NCBI RefSeq assembly: GCF_006228105.1
Contig: NZ_VDHH01000017.1
Source of the DNA: Chelonobacter sp006228105
GTDB lineage: Bacteria; Pseudomonadota; Gammaproteobacteria; Enterobacterales; Pasteurellaceae
Length of the DNA stretch: 16,579 bases
Strand: one strand, 5' to 3'
The notes under the pieces were generated by a model. That model was given only the letters and a program-made list of their open reading frames with translations. It made no database searches and was not told where the DNA came from. The position numbers were made by a program, and so were the translations under genes. Shown here piece by piece: positions 1 to 6,748 of this stretch (position 1 is the stretch's first letter; every line of letters starts with the position of its first letter).

Positions 1-92
1 GCGACGACGGCCTACAACCTGTTTTGATTGCACTGGCTGCGAAAAAATCGATGGAAGAAGGTAGACCGGTTAAGATTAGTGAGATTAGCTAA
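1..92 (+). CDS. Gfo/Idh/MocA-family oxidoreductase, C-terminal end (probably inositol 2-dehydrogenase), partial
   Basis: Only the last 29 codons are in the window: the open frame starts at base 3 and stops with TAA at 90-92. The visible residues (DDGLQPVLIALAAKKSMEE, then GRPVKISEIS) match the usual C-terminal helix and end of Gfo/Idh/MocA NAD(P)-dependent oxidoreductases. In IolG-type inositol 2-dehydrogenases a DGL...A..AA..S motif is followed by a short basic tail. The catalytic and Rossmann parts lie upstream and cannot be checked, so the family is a fair call and the substrate is a guess. The nearest strong plus-strand terminator is at 325-354, about 230 nt downstream. Confidence 0.55.
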   Translation, partial: DDGLQPVLIALAAKKSMEEGRPVKISEIS

Positions 93-176
93 GCAATAAA
101 ATGAATGTTATCTGATCGTTAAAAGGCACTTTTGTGCCTCAGATTATTGACAAAGATATTTGATGAGGCAAGGTAG

Positions 177-197
177 GGGCGGATTATATATCCGCCC
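177..197. repeat. Short palindromic intergenic repeat, copy 1
   Basis: Arms GGGCGGAT (177-184) and ATCCGCCC (190-197) form a perfect 8-bp stem around TATAT. The element is preceded by GTAG. A close relative lies in opposite orientation at 256-276. There is no T-tract, so it does not look like a terminator. It is probably a small dispersed intergenic palindrome; I cannot name its family. Confidence 0.6.
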
Positions 198-255
198 GTT
201 TGCGAAGTACTGAATAAGCACTTAATTAATAAAGGAAAAATGCAAAGTGCGGTTC

Positions 256-276
256 GGGGCGATATATAATCGCCCC
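256..276. repeat. Short palindromic intergenic repeat, copy 2 (inverted relative to copy 1)
   Basis: Arms GGGGCGAT (256-263) and ATCGCCCC (269-276) form a perfect 8-bp stem around ATATA. It is followed by CTAC, the complement of the GTAG that precedes copy 1, so the two copies face each other. A USS (245-253) sits just before it. The two copies differ at the same paired positions on both arms, so each keeps its own perfect stem. Confidence 0.6.
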
Positions 277-324
277 CTACAGTTACAACATTAATCGTGT
301 ATTTTAACCTTTGTCAGCAGTCTA

Positions 325-354
325 AAACCGAATCTGTTTGGATTCGGTTTTTTT
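325..354. terminator. Rho-independent terminator, probably bidirectional
   Basis: Stem AAACCGAATC (325-334) pairs with GATTCGGTTT (341-350) around a 6-nt loop. A run of T (348-354) follows on the plus strand. Read on the minus strand the stem ends in four T. It therefore can end ychJ transcripts (minus, stop at 375) and read-through from the upstream plus-strand gene. Confidence 0.85.
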
Positions 355-374
355 GTTGGCGGAATATTGCTAAC

Positions 375-860
375 TTAGATTAGAAATGGCGCACAGCACT
401 GTTTAAATTTTTTGCCAGAGCCGCATAAGCAGGGTTGTTTCATGCCCGGGTATTGACTTAATGTCGGATCAAGAAAATACCAGCGCGCGTCGATTTTAAC
501 AAAGGTCGAAAGTTCGTGGTGGGCTTGTTTGCCCTCTGCGGTATGATAAAACGCATTGAATTCCACCTGGGCGTGGATTTTGCCGATTTTTGGCAGATGT
601 TGCACAATTTCAAGCCCCGCCCATTGGGTTTGCTGCGCCCATTGTTTCATTGCCGCAGTATTCAAGTGCGGTTGTTGCGCCGGAACAGTGGTGGCAACCA
701 GATAATCTATTTTTTGCAGCGCATAAGCGGCATAGCGTGATCGCATTAACTGCTCAGCGGTTTGCGCAATACTTTTTTGTTGATGTAGTGGTTGGCAGCA
801 AGCTTGATAAGATTGACCTGATTGGCAAGGACAGGGTAAATCAATAGAAATTATTGACAT
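375..860 (-). CDS. ychJ: YchJ-family SEC-C motif protein (UPF0225)
   Basis: 161 residues, close to the usual YchJ length. A cysteine-rich motif CPCQSGQSYQACC lies at residues 10-22, and a second, CLCGSGKKFKQCC, at about 144-156. These are the paired SEC-C zinc-binding motifs at the two ends of YchJ, flanking an NTF2-like middle domain. The family is widespread, but its biochemical role is not established; SEC-C motifs bind zinc and in SecA contact SecB and ribosomes. The ATG at 858-860 has no convincing Shine-Dalgarno sequence, and I see no clear promoter upstream. The gene stands alone: the tRNA operon upstream has its own promoter, and a terminator lies 20 nt past the stop codon. It contains one USS (664-672). 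Confidence 0.9.
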   Translation of the reverse strand: MSIISIDLPCPCQSGQSYQACCQPLHQQKSIAQTAEQLMRSRYAAYALQKIDYLVATTVPAQQPHLNTAAMKQWAQQTQWAGLEIVQHLPKIGKIHAQVEFNAFYHTAEGKQAHHELSTFVKIDARWYFLDPTLSQYPGMKQPCLCGSGKKFKQCCAPFLI

Positions 861-911
861 AAAAGTGATAAGCGCAAGATTTGATAATATTGGGAATATA
901 AAAAGAAAAAA

Positions 912-988
912 TGGCGCATCCGAGAGGATTCGAACCTCTGACCGCTCGGTTCGTAGCCGAGTACTCTATCCAGCTGAGCTACGGATGC
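912..988 (-). tRNA. tRNA-Arg (anticodon ACG), copy 2 in transcript order
   Basis: The 77-nt minus-strand cloverleaf has acceptor arm GCATCCG/CGGATGC, an anticodon stem CTCGG/CCGAG around loop CTACGAA (anticodon ACG), a T-arm with GGTTCGAATCC, and an encoded 3' CCA (912-914). The first anticodon base is normally deaminated to inosine by TadA so that CGU, CGC and CGA are read. It is identical to the copy at 1055-1131. A minus-strand T-rich stretch follows (about 901-910, TTTTTCTTTT). Confidence 0.97.
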
Positions 989-1054
989 GTCGTTTCGTTT
1001 TTGATTAACCTGTCATATTGTCTTGTTACATTTTAACCAGAGTAAGGATTAAAA

Positions 1055-1131
1055 TGGCGCATCCGAGAGGATTCGAACCTCTGACCGCTCGGTTCGTAGC
1101 CGAGTACTCTATCCAGCTGAGCTACGGATGC
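1055..1131 (-). tRNA. tRNA-Arg (anticodon ACG), copy 1 in transcript order
   Basis: The same 77-nt sequence as at 912-988, including the encoded CCA (1055-1057). The two copies are separated by a 66-nt spacer of unrelated sequence. It is co-transcribed with tRNA-Ser just upstream (10-nt spacer), so RNase processing is needed to free the individual tRNAs. Confidence 0.97.
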
Positions 1132-1141
1132 ACAGAGCAAA

Positions 1142-1233
1142 TGGCGGTGAGAGAGGGATTCGAACCCTCGATACAGTTTCCCATATACACCCTTAGCAGG
1201 GGTGCGCCTTCAGCCTCTCGGCCATCTCACCGC
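1142..1233 (-). tRNA. tRNA-Ser (anticodon GCT)
   Basis: 92 nt on the minus strand with acceptor arm GCGGTGA/TCACCGC, a long variable arm typical of class II tRNAs, anticodon loop CTGCTAA (anticodon GCT, reads AGU and AGC), T-arm GGTTCGAATCC and encoded CCA (1142-1144). It is the first gene of the tRNA operon, about 10 nt from the predicted transcription start. Confidence 0.97.
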
Positions 1234-1250
1234 AATTGGTTTGAGCGCAC

Positions 1251-1278
1251 ATAATACGGTTTTCGAAAAATATGTCAA
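1251..1278 (-). promoter_or_regulatory. Promoter of the tRNA operon
   Basis: On the minus strand, TTGACA (1273-1278) is followed after 16 bp by TATTAT (1251-1256), nearly the sigma-70 consensus. The next bases, GTGCGCTC, are GC-rich, as in the discriminators of stable-RNA promoters under stringent control. The predicted start is near 1244, just ahead of tRNA-Ser. Confidence 0.85.
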
Positions 1279-1368
1279 TGGCTTTTTTTGCCAGAACCGC
1301 ACTTTTGCCTTGGTTTTGTAGCTGTTTGCTTGATTTGCAAGCAATTCTTGCTGAAAGTGCGGTCGGTG

Positions 1369-3387
1369 TTAACGCTTGCGTTGCAGCATGGCTTTCAAAT
1401 TAGCAACATGATTGGTTGTTTTTTGTTCGATTTGTTGCGTGGTGACGGGTGGTTTATCTCGCTCCCACAGCAAATCACTTTGTGGCAGTTCTAACAGAAA
1501 ACGGCTAGGTTCGGGGCGGATCAATTCGCCGTATTGGCGCCGCTCTTTGCATAAGGAAAATGTCAGCTCCTGCTGTGCGCGGGTGATGCCGACATATGCC
1601 AAACGCCGCTCTTCTTCGACATTGTCTTCATCGATACTGGTCTGGTGCGGCAAAATGCCCTCTTCCATGCCGACCAGATAAACATACGGAAATTCCAGCC
1701 CTTTGGAAGCGTGCAGGGTCATTAACTGTACCTGATCGCTTGCGTCGTCTTCTTCGTCACGTTCCAGCATATCACGCAGGGTTAAGCGTGTAACCACCTG
1801 ATTTAACGTCATGGCTTGGTTATATTCATCGCCACGCAACATACCCGCTACCCACTCGAACAGGGTCGCCACGTTTTTGCTTTGCATTTCTGCCTGTGCT
1901 GGGCTGGCGGCGTGTTCGAACAGGTATTCTTGATATTGCAAGGCGGACAACATCTCACGCACCGCACTTTCCGGTTCGCTGCGTAGCGTTTGATCATTCA
2001 GCTCGACCATCCAGCGGACGAAATTTTGCAACGCTTGATAGGCTCGCGGGGTGAGGCGTTGGATCAGCTCAAATTCAAAAACAGCTGCAAACAGACTGAT
2101 ATGCTTTTCTTGCGCCAGTTGTCCCAGCTTCTCTAGGGTTGCCGTGCCAATCTCCCTTTTGGGGGTATTCACAATCCGCAGAAATGCGGCGTCGTCATCT
2201 TGGTTCACGACCAAACGTAGATACGCCATCATGTCCTTGATTTCGGCACGCGAAAAAAACGAGGTGCCACCGGAAATTTTGTATGGAATGCGATTTTGCA
2301 TCAGCATTTTTTCCAACAGTCGAGCTTGGTGATTGCCACGATACAGAATGGCATAATCTTTATAATGCGTTTTACGCAGAAAACGGTGCGCCACCAGTTC
2401 GGCAACAATCCGCTCGGCTTCGTTTTCTTCGTTTTTGGCTTCTAAAATATGTAGCTTTTCGCCTTCGCCCAAAGTAGAAAACAGTTTTTTATCAAACACA
2501 TGATCGTTATTATCAATCAAAATATTGGCGGCGTGCAAAATGCGTTGGGTCGAGCGGTAATTCTGTTCCAACTTAACCACTTCCAGTTGCGGGAAGTCGT
2601 CACGCAAGCGGATCATATTTTGCGGCCGTGCACCACGCCACGAGTAGATCGATTGATCGTCGTCGCCCACTACGGTAAAGCGTGCTTGCTCTCCAACCAA
2701 TAATTTAATCAGCTCATATTGACTGGTGTTGGTGTCTTGGTATTCGTCGACCAACAGATAGCGGATTTTCTCCTGCCAGCGTGACCGGACTTCGGGATAT
2801 TGCTGAAACAGCAGGGTTGGCAGCATAATTAAATCGTCAAAATCCAGCGCATTATAAGCCCGGATTTGGTTGTGATATTGCTCGTAACACAGCGCAAACA
2901 AAATCTCTTTCTGACCGTCGGCAATACCTTTGGCACGTTCCGGCAGAATCAGATCATTTTTCCAGTTGGAAATGGTGTTCATCAATTGATTAAGCAGATC
3001 TTTATCGCCTTTGAGATACGGTTCGGTCAGCTCTTTCAGCAGCGCTAGTTGATCGTGCTGATCGAACAGGGTAATGTTGGCTTTATAGCCTAAAGTGCGG
3101 TATTCGCGTTTGATAATATCAAAACCCAGCGTATGAAAAGTGGAGACCGTCAGCCCTTTGCTGGCTTGTTTGCCAATCGAATGCGCCACCCGCTCGCGCA
3201 TTTCGCGTGCGGCTTTATTGGTAAAGGTCACCGCCGCAATCTGCTTCGGCAGATAACCGCACTTTTCAATCAAATAGGCAATTTTATTGATAATCACCCG
3301 AGTTTTGCCCGAACCGGCGCCCGCCAGCACCAAGCAAGGTCCGTTGACATATTCGACGGCGTTTTGTTGTTGCGGATTGAGTTTCAT
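1369..3387 (-). CDS. rep: ATP-dependent DNA helicase Rep (UvrD/Rep family, SF1A)
   Basis: 672 residues, about the length of E. coli Rep (673). Rep is a 3'-to-5' single-stranded DNA translocase that helps replication forks pass protein obstacles. The SF1 motifs appear in order: Walker A AGAGSGKT at residues 22-29, motif II DEYQD at 214-218, motif III GDDDQSIYSWRGA at 241-253, motif IV QNYRS at 275-279, then TLHASKGLEF and GITRAQQEL near the C-terminus. The ATG (3385-3387) is preceded by AGGA seven bases upstream, inside the last codons of the lipoprotein gene. That gene ends 3 nt before rep, so the two are probably co-transcribed and may be translationally coupled. It contains USS at 1961, 3093 and 3256. 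No clear terminator follows; a USS in each orientation lies past the stop (1296 and 1355). Confidence 0.97.
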   Translation of the reverse strand: MKLNPQQQNAVEYVNGPCLVLAGAGSGKTRVIINKIAYLIEKCGYLPKQIAAVTFTNKAAREMRERVAHSIGKQASKGLTVSTFHTLGFDIIKREYRTLGYKANITLFDQHDQLALLKELTEPYLKGDKDLLNQLMNTISNWKNDLILPERAKGIADGQKEILFALCYEQYHNQIRAYNALDFDDLIMLPTLLFQQYPEVRSRWQEKIRYLLVDEYQDTNTSQYELIKLLVGEQARFTVVGDDDQSIYSWRGARPQNMIRLRDDFPQLEVVKLEQNYRSTQRILHAANILIDNNDHVFDKKLFSTLGEGEKLHILEAKNEENEAERIVAELVAHRFLRKTHYKDYAILYRGNHQARLLEKMLMQNRIPYKISGGTSFFSRAEIKDMMAYLRLVVNQDDDAAFLRIVNTPKREIGTATLEKLGQLAQEKHISLFAAVFEFELIQRLTPRAYQALQNFVRWMVELNDQTLRSEPESAVREMLSALQYQEYLFEHAASPAQAEMQSKNVATLFEWVAGMLRGDEYNQAMTLNQVVTRLTLRDMLERDEEDDASDQVQLMTLHASKGLEFPYVYLVGMEEGILPHQTSIDEDNVEEERRLAYVGITRAQQELTFSLCKERRQYGELIRPEPSRFLLELPQSDLLWERDKPPVTTQQIEQKTTNHVANLKAMLQRKR

Positions 3388-3390
3388 TGG

Positions 3391-3603
3391 TTAATCCTGC
3401 GCCAGGGCGTAAGGCAAAAGTGCGGTATCTAAAATAAACGACAGCGGAATATCCAAAATCGGTAAGCCCCAACTTTTTGCCATCTGGTAATCATATTTCA
3501 CCCCGGCATAGGCGCTATACGGCTGGGTTGGATTGATCAAAGTCACAATCGTGCCGCAGCCGCTGAGAGCGAGGCAGGCTAGCAATAAAATCAGTTTATA
3601 CAT
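3391..3603 (-). CDS. Small lipoprotein, YceK/YidQ (DUF1375)-like
   Basis: 70 residues with a short type II signal peptide and lipobox LSGC (cleavage before Cys16), so the mature protein is about 55 residues and lipid-anchored. After the Cys come GTIVTL, then YAGVKYDYQ and ILDIPLSFILDTALLPY. The pattern of aromatic and proline residues resembles the YceK/YidQ family of small envelope lipoproteins, whose function is unknown. There is no strong Shine-Dalgarno before the ATG (3601-3603). A promoter lies about 46 nt upstream, and the 5' UTR contains a 12-bp tandem repeat. It is the first gene of a two-gene unit with rep. The residue after the Cys is Gly, which does not suggest retention in the inner membrane. 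Confidence 0.8.
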   Translation of the reverse strand: MYKLILLLACLALSGCGTIVTLINPTQPYSAYAGVKYDYQMAKSWGLPILDIPLSFILDTALLPYALAQD

Positions 3604-3612
3604 GGCACTGGC

Positions 3613-3636
3613 GTCGTGTTAAAGGTCGTGTTAAAG
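3613..3636. repeat. 12-bp perfect tandem duplication in the lipoprotein-rep 5' UTR
   Basis: GTCGTGTTAAAG occurs twice head to tail (3613-3624 and 3625-3636), between the predicted promoter and the lipoprotein start codon. Confidence 0.85.
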
Positions 3637-3648
3637 ATAGAGGCTGGC

Positions 3649-3678
3649 ATTATAAAGGGAATACCGTTGCCTCAGCAA
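3649..3678 (-). promoter_or_regulatory. Promoter for the lipoprotein-rep unit
   Basis: On the minus strand, TTGCTG (3673-3678), an 18-bp spacer, then a perfect TATAAT (3649-3654). The predicted start is near 3642, giving a leader of about 40 nt that includes the 12-bp tandem repeat. Confidence 0.65.
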
Positions 3679-3731
3679 AGGAAATGTGTTTTTTTAGCGT
3701 ATTGATAAATGTGCGGATTTATTGGTTTTTG

Positions 3732-3737
3732 TATAAT
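3732..3737 (+). promoter_or_regulatory. -10 element for the small membrane protein gene
   Basis: A perfect TATAAT lies 84 nt upstream of the ATG at 3822. No good -35 element is found at 16-18 bp, so the promoter may need an activator or be weak. Confidence 0.4.
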
Positions 3738-3761
3738 CAGATGTTCTAATGGCTATTTTCC

Positions 3762-3809
3762 TTAAGTATTACTTAATCTTTGTCTGCTTTAATACTGATA
3801 AATAAAGCA
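3762..3809 (+). promoter_or_regulatory. Two inverted repeats between the -10 element and the ribosome binding site
   Basis: TTAAGT (3762-3767) and ACTTAA (3771-3776) form a dyad around ATT. TGCTTTA (3785-3791) and TAAAGCA (3803-3809) form a 7-bp stem with an 11-nt loop that ends one base before the Shine-Dalgarno AGGAGG (3811-3816). The first looks like an operator; the second could control access to the ribosome binding site. Confidence 0.4.
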
Positions 3810-3821
3810 AAGGAGGCAATG

Positions 3822-4112
3822 ATGAAAAAGATGAAAGATTGGTTACAAAGCAGCAAGCAAAAACTGGCAGGGATTTGGCAGCAGCAGCGGGGAAAATTGC
3901 AGCAGAGTGGTTTGTCGCAGAAATTCAGCGGAGTTGCGGCATTAATATTGCTATCGCTGTTTTTATTGATGTTTGGCTTGCTTTCGCTGCTGCTGCTTGC
4001 GGCATTCAGCTTGATTGCCGCACTGCAACTGTTATTCGCTAAAAAACCGGTACTGGCGGCTGAGCAGGTGATTATTGAAACCACAGCAGTGAGGCACAAC
4101 GCTAAACTATAG
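3822..4112 (+). CDS. Small hydrophobic membrane protein of unknown function
   Basis: 96 residues. I chose the ATG at 3822 because AGGAGG (3811-3816) lies five bases before it; the ATG at 3819 would be too close, and a TTG start at 3780 has no support. The N-terminal third is basic and rich in Lys and Gln (KKMKDWLQSSKQKLAG, then WQQQRGKLQQ), possibly an amphipathic helix. Residues 37-72 are one long hydrophobic stretch, enough for one long or two short membrane spans. A short tail follows AKKP. I do not recognise the family. It is transcribed divergently from the lipoprotein-rep unit and convergently with the nitroreductase gene (33 nt between stops). Size and layout would also fit a holin-like or small membrane regulatory protein, but nothing specific supports that. 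Confidence 0.75.
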   Translation: MKKMKDWLQSSKQKLAGIWQQQRGKLQQSGLSQKFSGVAALILLSLFLLMFGLLSLLLLAAFSLIAALQLLFAKKPVLAAEQVIIETTAVRHNAKL

Positions 4113-4145
4113 CGCTGTACTAGCGCAGTAATAACAAAGCGGGTA

Positions 4146-4871
4146 TCAAATTTTTCGGTAAACTTGTTCAAATGGCAGGCGAAAGCGTTCTCCCCAAATG
4201 CCGCGTTCTGCTTCACGAATGCCACAGGTGACGACCATGTTGATTTCTGCTCCACGTGGTAGTTGCAGAATCCGTTTCACTATACGACTGTCCAAGCCTT
4301 CGAGCGGGCAGGTGTCGTAGCCTTGTTCTGCCATGGCCAGCATAAAGGTTTGCGCCGCAAGGGCACAGCTTTTGTGGGTGACGATACGTAAATCGGCTTC
4401 AGATACGTTAGTGGCAATTGGGCGGAATAAGCCAATGCTATGGGCGATCAGTTTGCGCACCATTCCCAATAAACCGAAGCCACGGGCATACAAAAACGGC
4501 ATTAATTTGCCGTAATAACCCTCTAGTTTTTTCAGACGGTCGCGGTGTTTATCTGCCGGGGTATTGCGCTGAAGATCCTCGCTGGCGGCGCTCAAAACTT
4601 GCTTGGCATGTTGACGATGCAAATCCTGACGGGTAACAAACACGACCATTTGTTGTGCGGTGGTGGCAGTATTTTGACTAAGGCAAGCTGCGGCAAGTTG
4701 TGAAAGTGCGGTTTTGTCGCTGATGTGATAAAACTCATACAGTTGCATATTCGAGCTGCTGGGTGCCAGTTGTGCCAATTGTAGGCATTGGCGTACTTTG
4801 TCACTGTCAAGTGGCGTGTCGCTGTAGTGGCGCATCGCACGACGGTGGTGTAGTATTTCGCTTAAAGTCAT
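4146..4871 (-). CDS. Nitroreductase-family FMN-dependent oxidoreductase
   Basis: 241 residues. The N-terminus carries the FMN phosphate-binding signature RRAMRHYSD (residues 10-18), followed by APSSSNMQ at 36-43, as in NfsB/NfnB-type nitroreductases. A C-terminal segment CPLEGLD and the ending GIREAERGIWGERFRLP are also typical. Family members use NAD(P)H and FMN to reduce nitro-compounds, quinones or flavins, usually as cytoplasmic homodimers; the physiological substrate here is not predictable. A central part of about 40 residues (KKLEGYYGKLMPFLYARGF) is longer than in NfsB. The ATG at 4869-4871 has AAGGA six bases upstream. A 6-bp inverted repeat lies 33-53 nt upstream of the start. It appears to be a single-gene unit. 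USS at 4704. Confidence 0.9.
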   Translation of the reverse strand: MTLSEILHHRRAMRHYSDTPLDSDKVRQCLQLAQLAPSSSNMQLYEFYHISDKTALSQLAAACLSQNTATTAQQMVVFVTRQDLHRQHAKQVLSAASEDLQRNTPADKHRDRLKKLEGYYGKLMPFLYARGFGLLGMVRKLIAHSIGLFRPIATNVSEADLRIVTHKSCALAAQTFMLAMAEQGYDTCPLEGLDSRIVKRILQLPRGAEINMVVTCGIREAERGIWGERFRLPFEQVYRKI

Positions 4872-4960
4872 CAGGTGTCCTTTGGTTTAGTTTGTTACTG
4901 ATCATCGGTTTATTTTACACCGATTGTGGGGGCAACCAGTTAGCTGAAAATGGCGCTGAC

Positions 4961-4995
4961 AAAAAAAGAAAAGGCTTGGAGTTTTCCAAGCCTTT
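4961..4995 (-). terminator. Rho-independent terminator of the rpsP-rimM-trmD-rplS operon
   Basis: A perfect 11-bp stem, AAAGGCTTGGA (4970-4980) with TCCAAGCCTTT (4985-4995), has a 4-nt loop. On the minus strand it is followed by TCTTTTTTT (4961-4969). It lies 22 nt past the rplS stop. Confidence 0.95.
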
Positions 4996-5017
4996 CTTAT
5001 ATTTGCTAATCTTGCAA

Positions 5018-5365
5018 TTAGTTCAAACGCTCTTTGATACGCGCTGACTTACCACTACGCTCACGCAAGTAGTACAGTTTGGCTTTGCGTACCGCACCTT
5101 TACGTTTTACGCTGATGCTGTCGATTTGTGGTGAATGCGTTTGGAACGTACGCTCAACACCAACACCGTTTGATAATTTACGCAAGGTGAAAGCAGAATG
5201 CAGACCGCGGTTACGAATTGCGATAACCACGCCTTCGAACGCCTGCAGACGTTTTTTACTACCTTCAACAACCCATACTTTCACTTCCAAAGTGTCACCA
5301 GGACGGAAGCTTGGTACGTCTTGTTTCAATTGTTCTTGTTCCAGTTGTTTAATAATGTTACTCAT
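5018..5365 (-). CDS. rplS: 50S ribosomal protein L19
   Basis: 115 residues, full length for bacterial bL19, a protein at the 30S-50S interface. Recognised by FRPGDTLEVKVWVVEGSKKR, the segment RLQAFEGVVIAIRNRG, and the basic C-terminal part with RKAKLYYLRERSGKSARIKE. Last gene of the rpsP operon, 36 nt after trmD, with AAGG eight bases before the ATG. Confidence 0.98.
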   Translation of the reverse strand: MSNIIKQLEQEQLKQDVPSFRPGDTLEVKVWVVEGSKKRLQAFEGVVIAIRNRGLHSAFTLRKLSNGVGVERTFQTHSPQIDSISVKRKGAVRKAKLYYLRERSGKSARIKERLN

Positions 5366-5401
5366 AATAAATACCTTTTATTCCTAGATGTAACTGAATC
5401 T

Positions 5402-6136
5402 TTACTCTTGCTGCTGGATTAGATCCAACAGCCCTCTTTGTTCGTCAGTCAGAGCTAGGCTTTCCAATAGCTCAGGTCGGCGTGTCCAAGTGCGGTGCAA
5501 TGACTGCATTAAGCGCCATTTGCGTATTTCCGCATGGTTGCCCGACATTAATACCGGTGGCACGGCGGCACCGTCCAACACTTCCGGGCGGGTATAGTGT
5601 GGGCAATCCAACAAACCGTCAGCGAAAGAATCCTCTTCGGCTGAAGCCTGTTTGCCCAATACCCCGGGAATAAAACGAGCAACGGCGTCGATTAACGTCA
5701 TTGCAGGCAGTTCCCCGCCGGTCAGGACATAGTCCCCGACCGACCACTCTTCATCGATTTCCGCTTCAATCAAACGTTCGTCGATGCCTTCGTAGCGTCC
5801 GCAAACCAAAATGATTTTTTGATATTGCGATAATTGCTGTACGCCACGCTGATCGAGTTTGCGTCCCTGTGGAGAAAGGTAAATTACCTTCACACCTTCC
5901 CCAGCAGCTTGCTTTGCGGCATGAATGGCATCACGCAACGGTTGCACCATCATCAGCATGCCCGGTCCGCCGCCATAAGGGCGGTCGTCAACGGTATTAT
6001 GCTTGTCGTGGGTGAAATCTCGCGGATTCCAACACCGCACTTGCAGCAGGTTGTGTTTTACGGCTCTGCCTGTTACCCCGAATTCGGTGATTGCTTTAAA
6101 CATTTCCGGGAAAAGACTAATAATCCCAATCCACAT
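5402..6136 (-). CDS. trmD: tRNA (guanine-N1)-methyltransferase TrmD
   Basis: 244 residues. TrmD methylates G37 at N1 in tRNAs with G at position 36, using S-adenosylmethionine; the modification prevents +1 frameshifting. The SPOUT trefoil-knot motifs are clear: YLSPQGRKLDQ, LVCGRYEGIDERLI and SVGDYVLTGGELPAM. The N-terminal SLFPEMFKAI and the DDRPYGGGPGM loop are also intact. Its place between rimM and rplS is the conserved gammaproteobacterial order. The 54-nt gap after rimM holds an AGGT ribosome binding site six bases before the ATG. USS at 5488 and 6034. Confidence 0.98.
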   Translation of the reverse strand: MWIGIISLFPEMFKAITEFGVTGRAVKHNLLQVRCWNPRDFTHDKHNTVDDRPYGGGPGMLMMVQPLRDAIHAAKQAAGEGVKVIYLSPQGRKLDQRGVQQLSQYQKIILVCGRYEGIDERLIEAEIDEEWSVGDYVLTGGELPAMTLIDAVARFIPGVLGKQASAEEDSFADGLLDCPHYTRPEVLDGAAVPPVLMSGNHAEIRKWRLMQSLHRTWTRRPELLESLALTDEQRGLLDLIQQQE

Positions 6137-6190
6137 ATTGTTACCTATGCTAAAAATGTTACCGCCAAAGCGCCCACGTGTTTCCTGAGG

Positions 6191-6715
6191 TTAGAAACCA
6201 GCGTCCCAATCCACTTCAATAGTCTTTGTGGCGAGATCGACTCTTTTAACTACTGTCTCTTCAAGATACGGAATCAACCGCTCTTGTTGTCCGAAAGCGT
6301 CATTCAAATTGGCTTTCACCACTAATACATCGTTCGAACCGGTTTCCATCATGTCGCTGACGCTGCCCAATTGATAGCCTTGCAGATTCACTACTTGGCA
6401 ACCGATTAAATCGTGCCAGTAATAGCCCTCTTCAAGCGCTGGGAAGTTTTCCGCATTCACCCCAATTTCAATATTGGTTAGGGTTTGTGCGATGTCGCGA
6501 TCATCGATGTTTTTCAGTTTCACGATCAAATCGTTACTGTGGTAGCGCCAGCTTTCCAGCTCGGTGGCTTGCCATTTTCCCTTGATATTCAAATACCAAG
6601 GTTGATAATCGAAGATACTTTCAGCTTGTTCTGTCGATGAATAGATTCGCAACCAACCACGAATCCCGTAAGTTGAACCCAACTTGCCGACGATACTGAT
6701 GTTTTGTGCTGTCAT
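6191..6715 (-). CDS. rimM: Ribosome maturation factor RimM
   Basis: 174 residues from the ATG at 6713-6715. A GTG two codons upstream (6721) is in frame, but the AGG of the ribosome binding site sits right at that GTG and is correctly spaced for the ATG. RimM binds S19 and assists maturation of the 30S head. The N-terminal domain (GKLGSTYGIRGWLRI, then YSSTEQ) and the PRC-barrel (YYWHDLIGC, then SDMMETGSNDVLVVKAN) are both complete, and the protein ends in the family-typical EVDWDAGF. Second gene of the operon, 33 nt after rpsP. Confidence 0.97.
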   Translation of the reverse strand: MTAQNISIVGKLGSTYGIRGWLRIYSSTEQAESIFDYQPWYLNIKGKWQATELESWRYHSNDLIVKLKNIDDRDIAQTLTNIEIGVNAENFPALEEGYYWHDLIGCQVVNLQGYQLGSVSDMMETGSNDVLVVKANLNDAFGQQERLIPYLEETVVKRVDLATKTIEVDWDAGF

Positions 6716-6748
6716 ATTCACCTACTCATGTGTTTTGCTTAAAGCAGA

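Noticed and set aside
124..139. Small hairpin AGGCAC-TTTT-GTGCCT
   Set aside because: A perfect 6-bp stem, but no T-run on the plus strand and only a short one on the minus strand, where no gene ends nearby.
1018..1254. 78-codon plus-strand ORF
   Set aside because: It runs across the antisense strand of a tRNA-Arg and the tRNA-Ser gene. Similar false proteins are common in annotations of tRNA clusters.
1296..1363. Inverted USS pair as a rep terminator
   Set aside because: The arms are about 50 nt apart, with another small stem (1326-1344) between them and no U-run. Simple independent USS copies are enough.
3702..3707. TTGATA as -35 of the small membrane protein promoter
   Set aside because: It is 24 bp from the TATAAT at 3732, too far for a normal sigma-70 promoter.
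4112..4126. GCGCT/AGCGC hairpin after the small membrane protein gene
   Set aside because: Only five base pairs and no T-tract, so not called as a terminator.
3773..4255. 160-codon minus-strand ORF
   Set aside because: It overlaps the small membrane protein gene and the end of the nitroreductase gene in other frames and has no convincing start or domain.
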